A stretch of 64,000 bases of DNA, taken from contig NC_071390.1 in NCBI RefSeq assembly GCF_022682495.2, positions 149,334,583 through 149,398,582 of the forward strand, given 5' to 3'. The position numbers were made by a program, and so were the translations under genes. The stretch comes from Desmodus rotundus (Eukaryota > Chordata > Mammalia > Chiroptera > Phyllostomidae). Positions 47,500 through 58,960 of this stretch are shown here, piece by piece. Each line of letters starts with the position of its first letter. Position 1 is the first letter of the stretch. The notes beneath the pieces were generated by a model. The model did not search any database. It saw nothing but the letters and a program-made list of their open reading frames with translations, and was not told the origin of the DNA.

Positions 47500-49100
47500 A
47501 AAAACAAAATGCTAAGAGCTGTGAACATTAATATGCTCTGATGCAGTTTGAGAGAGTCGCTTCACCTCTTGACCTCCACTGTTCCATTCTAGTTAAATCC
47601 CTGGAAAGAGTAAAGCAAAGGGAAAGAAGAAATGAGGAGAGTAATGACCTTTCAACACAGTCTAAGCGTGTAAGTGAGCAGCGGGGAGATGTTAACTGTT
47701 AAATCATCAATACAAACGGGCCTTCGACAGAGACAGAAGGGAAGTTCTCTGGGGACACTCCAGAAGCCGGTGTGCAGCTGTGGTTGGGGATGATGAGCTC
47801 AGCGGAGTACTTTGTCCTTTGATATGACGAGGCTCCCTGAAAGAGTGGCCTGCGGGGGGTGGGGCAACTCCCTCTCCTCTGGATTTGAAATGGATGGGGC
47901 TTTGAAACAACCACTCTGGTTTTTGCTCCAAATCCCCTGCCACTATTGTGTTAAAAGAGCAAAACAAAGAATACGTGAAGTTCAAAGGAATGTCAAGAGG
48001 GGACAGATCTATCGCATACTATTGCATCTCAAAGAGCACGTCTTTGGAGCCGGAGAGGCCAACCTCAGGGACAGTCCGGAAGGTGCTTGTGTATGAATGC
48101 CAGTCCGGTGGGAAGTCCTAACTGAGATCTTTTTCTGCCCTGGAGGTTACACACTATGGTGATGGTCTGGTGGGAGAAGCTGCTGCATCTTCTAGGGCCA
48201 AGTCAGTGCAAATAAGAAATAATTTTTGGTGTAAGACTGCCTAGTTCCAGGGGTGGGAGATGCCGGCCTGGGTTAGGTCCTGCACAGTCAGGGCCGGTCT
48301 GATTTGAGGGACTACAATAAAGAGAAGCCATTTTTTTACTTCTGCCTCCCTCGGGGGGGATGGGAGGGTAAGCATAAATGGTTCCCTTCGACAGTCATTC
48401 CCAACCCCCCAAATTACTTACAGAACTGTAGGTTCTGTTAGAAAGGGGTGACTTCTTTGCTGTGGTTAGCAGCCACCAAGCTTCCTGACCTGCCTTATCT
48501 GTCCTAAGCAGGGCGCGCCAGACAGAGAAGGGGCAAAGCCCACCCTCTCAGGAGCTGGTTTCTGAGAGGCCCAGAAAATATACTGAGCCTGTGCCCTTGG
48601 CTGCAGAAAGGATGTGAGCTTGTAAGTGTCTTGTTATACTCTGCTTTTTCTAAAAGGTATTTAAGGCAACTTCAAAAGATGAGTGTCTGTGTAAGGGCAG
48701 CTCATTTATAGATAAACCCCACATGTCTGTGAGCAGTACCCTGCCTGTTCTTAAGAACTTCTTTAGAGCATGAATTTTGGCCCTTTAGTTTGAACATCAC
48801 CCAATGCATTGCCTTAGCCAAAGGGTTGATAATTGATGAGAGTAACATAAGTGTTAATCATTTTCTTTGTAAGTTGGCTACTGTTCACGAATTCATATTT
48901 TTCACCAGTAATGAAATGTCCTCAGAAGTCTTTCGCAGACATGGTCTCTCTGACGCTCTCCCGGCTGTGTTCACTGATGTGACGGGGGTTCTTGCAAGGG
49001 TCATCTTCTCCTGGTGATACCTCGCAGAATTGGCAGCAACTCAGCAACCCCGCTGGAGCTGCCAGCTGAGCTAATGCAAGACGTCCTTCTGGAGAAGGTA
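47500..49100. other. no gene supported
   Basis: Unassigned text with short frames up to 94 aa. The interval 48780-49020 is free of repeats and of low-complexity sequence. Confidence 0.4.
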
Positions 49101-49276
49101 ACTTAAAATTTTATTATTTGGAAATTAGTTTAGTTTTACAGGAGAGAAAATAATACAGAGCATTCCCATGTATCCTTCACCCAGCTCCTGTGATTAATGC
49201 TAATAGCTCACACCCATAGCACATTGGTCAAAACTAAGAAATCAGCATTGGTGCAGCCCTACTGACTACATGAAGA

Positions 49277-50110
49277 CATTACTCAGAGAAAGGGGCTCCC
49301 CAACCCAATTCTAGCTGGCAGGGGTGGGGGGGTGCGTATAGGCTTCCCCGCACCAGCAAGCAGTTCCCCCTTACCAGCAGGCTATCTGAGAATTCGACTC
49401 AATTTCATGCTGTCTACCTGCAGGTAGCATCACATTCCACAGGTAAAGGGCTCGTCCCACAAGACCACCCTCCACATTAGATGCTATATGCAGGCCCAGG
49501 TTCTTACCTGTCCTTCTGACCTATAGGCTATAAATTACAGGTTCCCATGACTCCCTCCTTGGGTTCACTTAATTTGCTAGAATGGTTCACAGAATGAAGG
49601 AAAACCTATTTACTCCCTAGATTATGAATTTATTACAAAGGATATTAAAGGATACAAATCAACAGCCAGGTAAAGAGATACATAGGCCAAGGTCCCGAAC
49701 AAAAGAGCTTCTGTCCCCATGGAGCTCAGAGAGCCCGGCGAGGTGGCGCGTGGAAGAGTCTGGTTCTTCACTAGGAAGCTTTCCGAAAAAGGGCCAAAGT
49801 GCTGTCCTTCTGGGATTTGATGGAGGCTCCCAGACATGGTCGGGATGGACTAAATCATTGGCTTTTGGCAATTAATCCAACCTCAACCCCTTCTCCCCTC
49901 CTGGAAACCAGGGGGTGGGACTGGAAGTTCCTCCTTTAACCACACGGTGGTCTCCTACTAGCATCCAGGCCCCATCCTTGAGTAGAGTCCAAAAGTCAAC
50001 TCGTTAACATACAAGAGACACCTTTCTTGCTCCATGGGGTTTGGGAGCTGTAAGCCAGGAACTGTGGATGAAGACAAAATATATCTGACAAGTATCTTTC
50101 CATTATCTGA
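49277..50110 (-). mobile_element. LTR-like insertion, antisense, inside the L1
   Basis: 'gctagaatggttcacagaat', 'gaatttattacaaaggatat' and 'gggggtgggactggaagttc' resemble a known antisense ERV LTR. It breaks the flanking L1, so it is younger. Ends and TSD not resolved. Confidence 0.5.
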
Positions 50111-50175
50111 ATGACCAAATATACATATATATAACATAGATAATATATATTATATATAATATATATATTTTATAA
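50110..50175. repeat. AT dinucleotide-rich tract
   Basis: Degenerate (TA)n beside the LTR-like insertion. Confidence 0.85.
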
Positions 50176-50459
50176 ATCACAATATCATACCCAGTTTCTC
50201 CACTAATGCGCTTTTTCCTGTTCTAGGACTCCATCCAGGCTAACACATTGCATTCTGTCTTCTTGTTTTCAATGTCTTGAAGGAGATAATGTCTAAGACC
50301 AGGAATCTCTCCCAGAAGTCTGGCTCCCTGTTCTCTGGACTCGTTGCCAGCAACAAAGCGCCGAGAACGTGCAGGGCAGGCCCTTAACCTCTCCATCAGA
50401 AGGAGTCAACCTAAAGATTCCCAGAGCTACCTACCTGAGTTGCCTGCACTCAGTTTTTA

Positions 50460-51130
50460 TTCGGAATTACCTGGCTAGAGTAGCAGAGTGTCAGGATTCC
50501 GCCTCCGCTGGATTCTGGAGATGTTGAGGTGCCAAAACAAGATGATACCGGCTGGATTTTACGTCCTGGCCTTGCCACCTCCCCGTTCCTTTCCCTCCTT
50601 TCTGCTCCTAGCTCCCAGTTGCCTAAAAAGGTGTTTGCCTCTCTGCTCTCTAATCTATTCCTCTCTTTTCTCCTGCTCTGCTCTGTATACCTGGGGCTAG
50701 TCTCTGTGAGTTGTGGGCCTAGGCCGTTTCCCACTGGAGTACTGTTAGGTTTAGCCAAGGGGAGGCACTGGCAGGGGATAGAAAAACAGGAGGAGGGGAG
50801 ACCCCTCCTTCCTCTCTGTGTTGGGTGTGAGGCAGCTGTGGGAGGGCTGGGCAGCCCCACACCGTGCCTTGCCCTGCTGGTGGCCCTGGATCTGGGGATG
50901 CTACCGGCTCTGGGGTTGCCCCCTCTGCCCTTTCTCACTCCAGCCATCAAAGCAGTAGCTACTCCCTCCTGTTGCTAACCTCTGGGTTGCTTCACTGCCC
51001 CCTTTTGTAGATAGTTTTTGGTAATAAAACTGTTACCCCTCTATGGCACTACATGGCATGGGTTCTGTTTTCCTGACCTGGCTCTCATTAGCGCCTAGAA
51101 CCCAATTGTTGCCCTGCTCCTCCTTCCCAG
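50460..51130 (+). other. GC-balanced block with two overlapping open frames; possible old LTR
   Basis: A 149-codon plus frame (50529-50978) and a 166-codon minus frame (50450-50950) overlap almost fully, which suggests low stop density from composition, not coding. The 3' part has an AATAAA at 51022-51027, then 'tgggttctgttttcctgacc', as in some LTR ends. Coding is unlikely. Confidence 0.35.
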
Positions 51131-51429
51131 GGGCTAGCCCATGAGGGAGGAGGGACTAGGTCCCACTAAAACTGCTCAAGGGGTTGCCATCCTGGGTAGG
51201 GAAGGGCTCCTGGGCTCAGGGGCATAAACCTGGGCAGAAAACTCTGTTTTTCCTCAGTCTTAGGCTCTTGCCAATAACCTCTATTTTGACCTGGTAACAA
51301 TTGGTTTATGTTAGATTAAACCAAGACATTGCTGTGTTCGGGTATTCTTGACCTACAAAAATGACAATCTCACATGACTCTACTTAATAGAAAAGGAAGC
51401 AGGTAGGAAAAAGATAACAAGTACATGTT

Positions 51430-51740
51430 CAGGATGACTTATAGTCAATAATAAAGCTAACACCCACTGTGTGTTTACCGTGTGCAAGGCCTCGTAAGGC
51501 ACTTTAAACAGTAGCGATGATGGCAAACTCTTGTGCAATGCCTGTTCTAAGAGTTGTATGTACACTGAATCATTTAATCTTCAAAACAGTCCTACAATGT
51601 CAGTACTGTTCTACCCCGTTTTATGGGTTGAACACAGAGAGGTTAAGTCACTTTCCTGAAGACACACAGTAAGTAGCAAGGTCAGGATTTGAAGACAGGC
51701 AGCTTGGCTCTGGAGCATGTGCCCTACACTTCACATTGTC
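51430..51740 (-). mobile_element. MIR SINE, antisense
   Basis: 'aatcatttaatcttcaaaac' region, 'gttgaacacagagaggttaa', 'gacacacagtaagtagcaag', 'ttggctctggagcatgtgcc'. Confidence 0.88.
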
Positions 51741-51744
51741 TCCA

Positions 51745-51850
51745 AGTAGCTGTTGTATATCCATTTTACAGACGAGGAAGCCAAGAAACAGAGAGGCTGG
51801 AAAATTTGCCCTAAATCACACAGCTGCCGAGCTTACACGATTCCCCTCCT
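51745..51850 (-). mobile_element. second MIR fragment, antisense
   Basis: 'ccattttacagacgaggaag' and 'ttgccctaaatcacacagct' repeat the same MIR segment directly after the first, so this is a second copy in tandem orientation. Confidence 0.8.
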
Positions 51851-51859
51851 CCCTGCCCC

Positions 51860-53140
51860 CTCTCCCCAGGTTTGTCATGTAAGGTCTCTAACACTGCACT
51901 TCACTGGACTGTCTTGTCCTTTCCTACAAAGGATAACGTATAATGTGCTGATTTCAACACAGTCCACCAGCACATCCATCTCTTGCTGTATTTATTGAGT
52001 TTTCCTCACTGGGATGCCCTGGGGCCTTACCTGTGTGTATGTGCGCACGAGTGTAACCAATTCAGAAGGAAATTATGGTGGTTTGTGCTAAGACCCCTGT
52101 CAGGTAAGAGATCTAAGTATCTCTTGTGACTGATTTGCTAGACACACTCAGAGCTGTTCTGATATCTTCTACTTCCTCCTTTTAAAAATTGGGCCTTCAA
52201 TAATGACCTTGCTTACACAGTTTATAAGTGTTTTTATATCTTCACAGTGCCAAGAAGCACGGGCACTATTTCTCTGGAAAGTAGACTACTTGTGTGCCCT
52301 ATCGCAGAATCCCTTTTTAACCAAGGTAGGGCAGTCACACCATCAACGTTGAACAGCAAGGAGATGTAGTATTTAAATTGGCCACAAGAGGGGACTATTT
52401 CTTTGTCCCACAGTTTGATTGCCGTAATAGCTTTTGGTGCCACAGATGTGAAATGCTATTCTGGACACAGTAATTAAACCACATTTAGTGCAATTTACCA
52501 AAAATAAGCAAAATGGTTTGTTTGGTGGAATAATAAATTCTATCATTTCTTTAACCTCCAAATACAAAAAAGGGAAACTTTTTAACAAAATGAATTTGTT
52601 TTCCAGCAGGCATTTACAGGAATTTCTTCCGTTCATTCCTTTTTTGATGGTGACATTTGAAAAATAGTACTACCATATTAAATTTTCTTAAAAATGTCTC
52701 TCCCTCTTTTTTGTAATTGAGTGTCCTAATACATCTTCCTGAGAAATTGTTAGTAACTGAAACGTCAAACAATCTTAGCTTGTTTCTAAAGCTGGGTATC
52801 AGTCAGGAGAACGAAACCACGTTTGCTCTTTCAGCATAGGGAATTTAGGATGGGGAGGAGGTCACACAAGTGTGAGAGGACTAAAGGAATAAAAAGGGAC
52901 CATTGAAGTAACCGATGTCCTTACCTCCGGAAGTGGCAACTACTCTAGGGCTGAGGAAACAAAGGGAAGGGGTGGGATCAGCCAAACCGAACTGCTCGGG
53001 CCTATCTCCGAGAGGGCGTTGGAGGCTGCTTCTGGCAATGGTGAAAGTAGCCACACCCTGTCAATGCTGGGGCAGAGGGTCCTGGCAAAGGTGTTGTTGG
53101 TAGGAGCAGTGGCTCCCTACTCCACCTCTCGTTCTCTGAT
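51860..53140. other. no gene supported
   Basis: 52200-52650 is repeat-poor, with a gccacaagagggga word (52381-52394) that weakly resembles CTCF. The part 52790-53280 resembles an old antisense repeat. Confidence 0.35.
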
Positions 53141-53147
53141 ATCCCTC

Positions 53148-53163
53148 TAGTGCCCCCTATTGG
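53148..53163 (-). promoter_or_regulatory. CTCF-like motif
   Basis: On the minus strand the word is CCAATAGGGGGCACTA, one mismatch from the consensus CCASYAGRGGGCRSTR. It sits in what looks like an old dispersed repeat. No binding data. Confidence 0.45.
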
Positions 53164-53599
53164 TAGAACATAACCGGAGCCAACTGTGAAATGAAAGAGC
53201 AGCCCTTGCAGCACTGAGCTGAAGATAGAAAGGGAGCTTCTGAGCACAGTTTGCTCCCATGGCTACTCGGCTGCTATATACACTTTCTCAACATCTTTGA
53301 AGTCTCAAACGAAAATAATTACTTTTTGCCTTGGCTATAGACGCTATCATTTCCCATTCCCTTTTGCTATTGGACATGGATGTACTAGGAAATACTCTGG
53401 AGAATGCCTTGGGTTCCAGCCAGAGTTCTTGTGCAGTAGAAATCCGATGTCTCTTACTAACCAGGACCAACCAGCATGGTAACACTGTTCTCCACCTGCT
53501 AGTGCAGTGGGACGAGGAGCCCCAAATGGCCAATGGGCAGTCTCGACTTGCAGATCAGTGGAGCAGTTTTCATGTCCACTGGCAGAAGCATTTCTCCAT

Positions 53600-54210
53600 T
53601 ATGCAGTCAAGCCTCAGAACCAGAAGAGGCCCAAGTCACAGGGGCAGAAAGCGAACACTCTGTGAGTGAACAATAGGTGTAATGGTAGGAGATGCCACTC
53701 TCGCTTCCACCCTTGATTGGTGGACCCATAGGTTCTGGCTGTGGGAGAAACAGGACCACATATTGGTAACTGACCCAAAGCCTATGTGACATCCTATAAA
53801 CTACAACCCTGACCTGCAGGTTATTTTCCCAAATTGTACTGTAATTCAGTCTTCTGTCAGCCATTCATTCCCTTTCTATCAGGCCACTTGCTCCTGGGCG
53901 ATGGGACATGTGGGGAGACCAGTGAGTCCCAGAGCATGAGCTCCATGTCACGGTTATGTTTCCCGTGAGTGGAGTTCCCGGGTCAGAAGCAAGGCTGTGT
54001 GAAAGTCCCTGCGTGTAGACAAGGCTTTGTGCAAATGTGATGATGGAAAGCTTTGGTAAGCACGGGTTTTGTGGCAGCAAGCACACATATGGGCAGAGAA
54101 AAATCCGCTGGGCGACAATGTCCTAAGAATCTGGCCAGGCCTGCCCTCTGTCCTGTCCTTCCCCCTCTCCGAGACGTTCTTTTCTGTTTCGAGGTAGGGT
54201 TTCTCATTTA
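53600..54210 (-). pseudogene. ERVL-like pol (integrase) remnant, antisense
   Basis: Read on the minus strand this resembles the integrase of ERVL-type endogenous retroviruses. The catalytic aspartate lies in an A-S-D-x-G-T motif (codon 53982-53984) and the glutamate in G-L-I-E-R (codon 53874-53876). There are exactly 35 residues between them, the D-35-E spacing of retroviral integrases, in one open frame (53865-54086). Further right, weaker similarity reaches about 54210. The next frame (53607-53864) continues as the C-terminal part after a stop. Not functional: stops, missing first aspartate, no gag or env near. Confidence 0.7.
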
Positions 54211-54960
54211 TTGAGGACAGACATGGCATGGACCAGGAGCCGTGCTGATGGTGAGTCAGGTTTCCATGAGGTCCACGTTTTGACATGTGTCTCCGTCGGA
54301 AAGAAAATATCAGATGACTTCGAGGAGGAGGCCACACATGTATTTGAAGGCCAACGTTTCCCTGAAACCAGCTTGACCTCATCCCCAGTATTTATTTTCC
54401 TGAGCATTATGATTTTATGCAAAAAAAAATTGCTTATTATAACGGAGAAGTATGTAGGTGCATTGTTTTCACGCAAAAGCAATTTTCCCTCTGTTTGTTT
54501 AATATTGCTATGGCAACACATTTTACATTTACTGTTAGTTTTCAGTGTGGCAATACCTTCAATGTTTCGTAACAATACCAGATTCAATATTAACCCTGCC
54601 TTGCATTTTTATAAGCACTTGAAGAGTTAGTTGTAAACTCACCATACCGCTGAACATTTTAGGACTGAAATTATAGGGACAGACTCAGGAGGGAGGGTGT
54701 GTCTAGAAGACACACTCCCACCATCAGTCTAATTCTGGATGGTCACTTTCCCTCTACTTTTGTTGATTGACTTTTTCACATTTTAGCAGCCTGTTTGGTG
54801 GTCCAATTCTCATCACCCTTATAACTGTGGAAAGAAGAAAGTTGAACTGTTCTTTAAATATACTTATTCATGATTTTTTCCAACAAATATTCATGAGAAC
54901 CTACTTTGTGCCATGAGTTGGGTGGACCACGAGCGTACCCCTGCTATGGATGTTCTCCCA
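54211..54960. other. no gene supported; repeat-poor
   Basis: Two overlapping frames on opposite strands (139 aa plus, 127 aa minus) with no recognisable domain. Contains the X-box-like site at 54505-54517. Confidence 0.4.
54505..54517. promoter_or_regulatory. X-box-like (RFX) site
   Basis: ttgctatggcaac equals, on the minus strand, GTTGCCATAGCAA, a perfect two-half-site X-box (GTTGCC-N-RGCAA form), as used by RFX factors at ciliary and MHC II promoters. Chance is possible, but palindromic matches this good are uncommon. Confidence 0.4.
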
Positions 54961-54984
54961 GGTCAGGCCAGCCTTAGTGGCTCA

Positions 54985-55620
54985 GGAGCATCACAGGCCT
55001 AGAACAAAAAGGTAATTCCCTGGATCCTCTGCTCAGTGGGCATCCCGGTGTCATCGGAACCCTCCTTCTGGTTGGGGTGCTCCGTGGGGCATGTCAAACA
55101 GCAGTCTTTCCTACCTCTCCTCACTTGCATGGCCGAAAACGCCCCCTTTGTGACTCCCCGCCTGGGGAATATGTTAGTTACACACTGGTGAAGCACAAGA
55201 GTCCAGAGTCGTGACCAGAACACCTGTGTCTGTGGCGCAATCCAAAGAGTGAGGGCAATGCCGGAAGCAGGGGCCCGCACTAATGAGGTCAGGAGCTGTG
55301 TGACGTGAAGAGCGCGAGTCCGCGACCTTGCCCCGAACAGGCCACCACCGAGGGCTCTTCAGGTTGTGCGCTGCCAGCTCCTGGGCGCTCCGCTCCCATA
55401 TGTCACAGCGTAATCGGCACCCTGTGAGGTGTGCAGTGCCCAGCCCCCACAACCACACAAGCCTTGCTCTGGGGCCTGTTGCTTTTTTGTCTTGGGCACT
55501 GGCGTCAGGAACATGGGGCGGGGGCACGACTTGCAGGACGTGGCAGACACACCAGCTTCTGCTTCATCTCTCCATTGTCTTCATCAGAACCTTTCCAAGT
55601 CAGCGGTCTTACGGCAGCTC
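54985..55620. other. small CpG-dense block
   Basis: In 55234-55440 I count about 16 CpGs in roughly 200 bp, with GC clearly above the window average, so the observed/expected CpG ratio is near 1. It includes a CRE-like tgacgtga (55301-55308). Surrounding DNA is CpG-poor. No coding exon is recognised. Could be a small CpG island or a young unknown insert. Confidence 0.45.
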
Positions 55621-55989
55621 AGAACCTTTACGCTAGAATCCTTGGTTTTACACAGAACCTAGTTTTTGTCTCAGACTTTTTTCCCTAGAGTTGCTTTTTT
55701 CCCTAGAAGACGGCAGTCTGTTTCTCCCACTGGTGGAACCATCAGCTGTCCTCGATACTGGCTCCAGCCCACAGCTCCCTTCAGAAACCGTCTTTCCTAG
55801 ATGAGTGTTGCTCTTGTCTGTGGCACATCTGAAATGTCCGATTAACTCCTCTTCGTGGGGCCTTCACATTTTTTCTTCCCTATCAGCACTCAGCTTCCTG
55901 TTATGTCTCTTTCCCCTGAAAATATTTAACTGTACATGCAGGCAGAGTCCCCTGACCCTTTTTTCGGGCAGCCATTAGACTTGTTCATA

Positions 55990-56320
55990 TGGTAGCATTG
56001 CACTTACCCACACTCTTAGAAGGCATGTGACTTGTTTGAGCAGATATGACCCTTTTGGGCACAGACTTTAGAAGCCAGGACATGATACGTCCTGCCCCTT
56101 TCCCCTGATGAGGTAACTAAGAAGGCACGTGTCGTGACGAAGCCTGCATTACCTCAGTCTCGAACGACTCAGGAGTGGAGCTTGCCTGACAACCCATGTT
56201 AGACGTGTAACGTGAGCAAGAGGAAACACTTGGGTTGTGTTAAGAAACTGAAATTTTGAGGTTGTTTATTACTGCAGTATAACCTTGCCTGTCCTGACTG
56301 ACATAAGGTCCCCCAATGCC
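55990..56320 (+). mobile_element. LTR-like ancient repeat, family not assigned
   Basis: 'gaggtaactaagaaggcacg', 'cttgggttgtgttaagaaac' and 'gtataaccttgcctgtcctg' give wording seen in a common mammalian repeat; compare 20090-20370. Confidence 0.4.
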
Positions 56321-57064
56321 TGGAACTGCAATGAGACCACCCAACTCAGGCCATCGTGTTGGACTGGACCAAACAAAGACGATGGTCCAGAAAGCAGCTG
56401 ACCCAAGGCGGCAGCAATGATCGTCTCCTAAGCCAGCACTGAGGTTTACCACCACAACTCCCAGCATCTTCAAGGGGACCACCAGGCCGATCTCGGATTC
56501 CGCAATTGCCACCGTGAGGTGACTGCAAAGGGAGGGGAAAGAAGGTAGTGGGCCGCCAGAGTGCAGTGCTGGCTTTTTAAAGAACAGCTACCCTGTTGCC
56601 CAAGGGCTTTCATGGTTTATCTGAGCCAGAACTGTGGGATCTGGCTCAGTCTCTAGAAGGACAAGAGCAAACATCGCTCCTGAGTGCAGGGACGCAACAC
56701 AAGCGCCAAAGCTGGAAAGGGTGACCATGCTCAGGGTGCCGTGTTTGTCATTGGTCCCCACTGCTCCCGGGATTTGGAAGTTTATGCCTATAACCAGTGG
56801 AATCTGTTTGGTTCAGATTAAGGTAGCAAATTTGGTTTTAGAGCCCTACCCTCCTCAGTTCTCAGCCTGTGAATACCAGCCCCCCCCCCCACCCCCCCCG
56901 CCCCAACCGTATTGAAGCTGCTTCTGGAAAGGCTGGCTATTGAACAATTCTCCTGAACTGTTGTTATTTGGTAAGTTCTTCAGCAAATGACATTTCAACC
57001 TGTCCTCACCATGTGCCTCACATGAGAGACACGGGGACAGAGTTGGTAACGAATGTGCCTATTG
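56321..57064. other. no gene seen
   Basis: Apart from the C-tract, unassigned. Frames up to 93 aa. Confidence 0.4.
56880..56905. repeat. C-tract, G-quadruplex-capable on the minus strand
   Basis: Runs of 11, 8 and 4 C separated by single bases. The minus strand has enough G-runs for a quadruplex. Confidence 0.8.
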
Positions 57065-57235
57065 CTAGGTTGGCAAATTCCGGTCCTTGGCCACAACCAG
57101 GCTGCTGCAGGTTTTGGAAATCAAGTTTCCTGGAACACAGTCACACCCCACTCACTGCCTGGGGCTGCCTTGGGGCCAGATCTGTAGCGGCAAAAGTTGC
57201 AACAGAGAGCCTAGATCCACAGAGCCCAAAATACC
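57065..57235 (+). mobile_element. hAT-type MITE, truncated, same family as 18429-18653
   Basis: 'taggttggcaaattccggtc' start, 'tcctggaacacagtcacacc', 'gttgcaacagagagcctaga', 'cccaaaatacctcc' follow the family order. The 3' terminal repeat is missing. Confidence 0.7.
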
Positions 57236-57655
57236 TCCTGCCTTGCCCTTTTCACCAAAACACTGACCCCTCTCTAGTGGATTATTCACCTTCTGGGGAG
57301 TTTACATTTTGGTAACATTCTCTTAAAGGCCAATTCTGTGAGACTCAAGGGAATTATGGAGGAAATCAGGTAATAAGGAGCTATTCTGAGGAGGAAGTCA
57401 TGTCTTGCTGCCGTCACATCGTCCCTTATAGGCAGCTGTGTCTCTGTCAGTCCAGGAAAGCAGACAGTCATTTCTGCATGCCTGTGCAGAACCACCAGCA
57501 CCAGGAAGGAGAGGCCTCTGTCATGCCTGGGCCTGGTCCCCATGGAGGAGGTGACAGCATGCTCTCCATGTGGCTCCAGGAGGGCCCTCAGGTTCAGGGT
57601 AGCCAACCTGGCTCTGTGCACAGACAGGCACTGACTTTGCCTTCTCTGCTCCCCT

Positions 57656-57717
57656 GGGTTTGTGGATGACATCAGCCCCAAGGAAAGGGTTTGTGGATGA
57701 CATCAGCCCCAAGGAAA
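57656..57717 (+). repeat. perfect 31-bp tandem duplication
   Basis: Two identical 31-bp units, 57656-57686 and 57687-57717, start gggtttgtggatgacatcag. No differences, so recent, or an assembly slip. Confidence 0.92.
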
Positions 57718-57719
57718 GT

Positions 57720-58384
57720 CTTCACTGCTCTCTCTCCCCACAGGCACAAAAAAGGGGGCTGAACGGGCAACTTCCTAAGGTTCCATTGACTTCTTAGCTA
57801 AGAGAAAAACAGGAAAAGCAAAGATTCAGGCTTAGGGCAGGAAGCCCCTTTGCTGCATTATATCCATTCGCCGTGCAAGAGGATGGCTCTGCCCCACTGA
57901 AACGCCCAGCCTCTCATTGGTGGAGAAGGATCCCGCCCGCAATAATAGAGCCAAGCCAGCGTCTTCTAAGAAACTCAAGGACTTGGCCTGTACTCCTCAA
58001 ATGGAAGCTGCGCTGAAATGTCCTCTGCCCGCTGGATGTGGGTTAGCCAGCTGGAAGCCATGAATGACACCTCTGGCCAAGTCACCCTTAGCAGGAAACT
58101 CACTCAGTCTGTGATACTCACCTCAATGGAGAAGAGAGAAAATCATACAGCCCTCCTTCCTCCTTGGGTGGAAGCCCAAGCCAAGTGTCTAACAAACCTA
58201 AGCCAAGTGTCTAAGGAGCAAGGTGGTGTCCCCACAGGAGCTACAAGAGATACAAAGATGTCTAGGATGTGGCCTCATGGCCCTGAGAAGCAGGAAGCAG
58301 AGACAGAAAAGTAAACAAACTCTAAAGTAAGATAGTGTGAAATCTATAACAAAAACTGAATTCTGGACTTGCAGAAAGACACAT
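57720..58384. other. no gene seen
   Basis: A repeated 'agccaagtgtctaa' word (58179 and 58201) suggests a small slippage. A 98-aa frame (58018-58314) is unrecognised. Confidence 0.4.
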
Positions 58385-58960
58385 CTAGGTTTCGATTCCA
58401 GTTCTACCACTTACTACTTACGGGGCTCTGGTTATACTCACTAATTCATCTGATGAACATTAATTGAAGGTCTGCTATGTACCAGGTATCCTGGTAAGGC
58501 CCGCTGCTAGAGAGAGGCCCAGTTTAGAGGAGGTGACTTACCTTGCTTCATAGAACTTACATAATGTATTGGAAGAAGACAAACAATAAGCATGAAAACA
58601 AATCAATAAAAAAATGTAATCTCAGAGAGTAATGGGAGATATGAAAAAATAGAGTGATGTACAAAATTGACTCAGAACTGTGGATCTGTAAGAATTAGTG
58701 GTCAAAGAGGGCTTCTTGAAGGAGGTAGCATTTGAACTGAGACCTAAGTAAAGGGGCAGCCAGGTGACAATCCGGCAGAAGAGAATTCCAAAAAGGAAAT
58801 ATTGGTGTAAAGGTCTGGATATATGAGTCTCTGATTTTCATTTTCTTAGTATATAAAATGGAGATAATTTACCTAATGGAATTGTAAAGGTTCAAGGTAC
58901 ACTGTATCAAAAAATATTTAACTCGAAGGCCAGCACTAGGTAAGTATTCTTTAATTTTAC
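58385..58960 (+). mobile_element. MIR SINE split by an unassigned ancient repeat
   Basis: The MIR 5' half (58385-58435, 'ggtttcgattccagttctac') and 3' half (58826-58960, 'aaaatggagataatttacct') lie in one orientation. Between them, 58437-58825, is a repeat of the same unnamed family as 25300-26320 ('gcttcttgaaggaggtagca'). Confidence 0.6.

Larger units (their letters stand above)
49101..50290. mobile_element. old L1 3'-UTR-like sequence split by an LTR
   Basis: Left part 49101-49276 ('gagcattcccatgtatcctt', 'acattggtcaaaactaagaa') and right part 50185-50290 ('acccagtttctccactaatg', 'tccatccaggctaacacatt') are adjacent pieces of one old L1-type 3' UTR. The 0.9 kb between them is the LTR-like insertion listed next. 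Confidence 0.65.

Noticed and set aside
50450..50978. Large overlapping frames on both strands (149 aa plus, 166 aa minus)
   Set aside because: Overlap on opposite strands points to a low stop-codon density from base composition. The 3' part looks like an old LTR.
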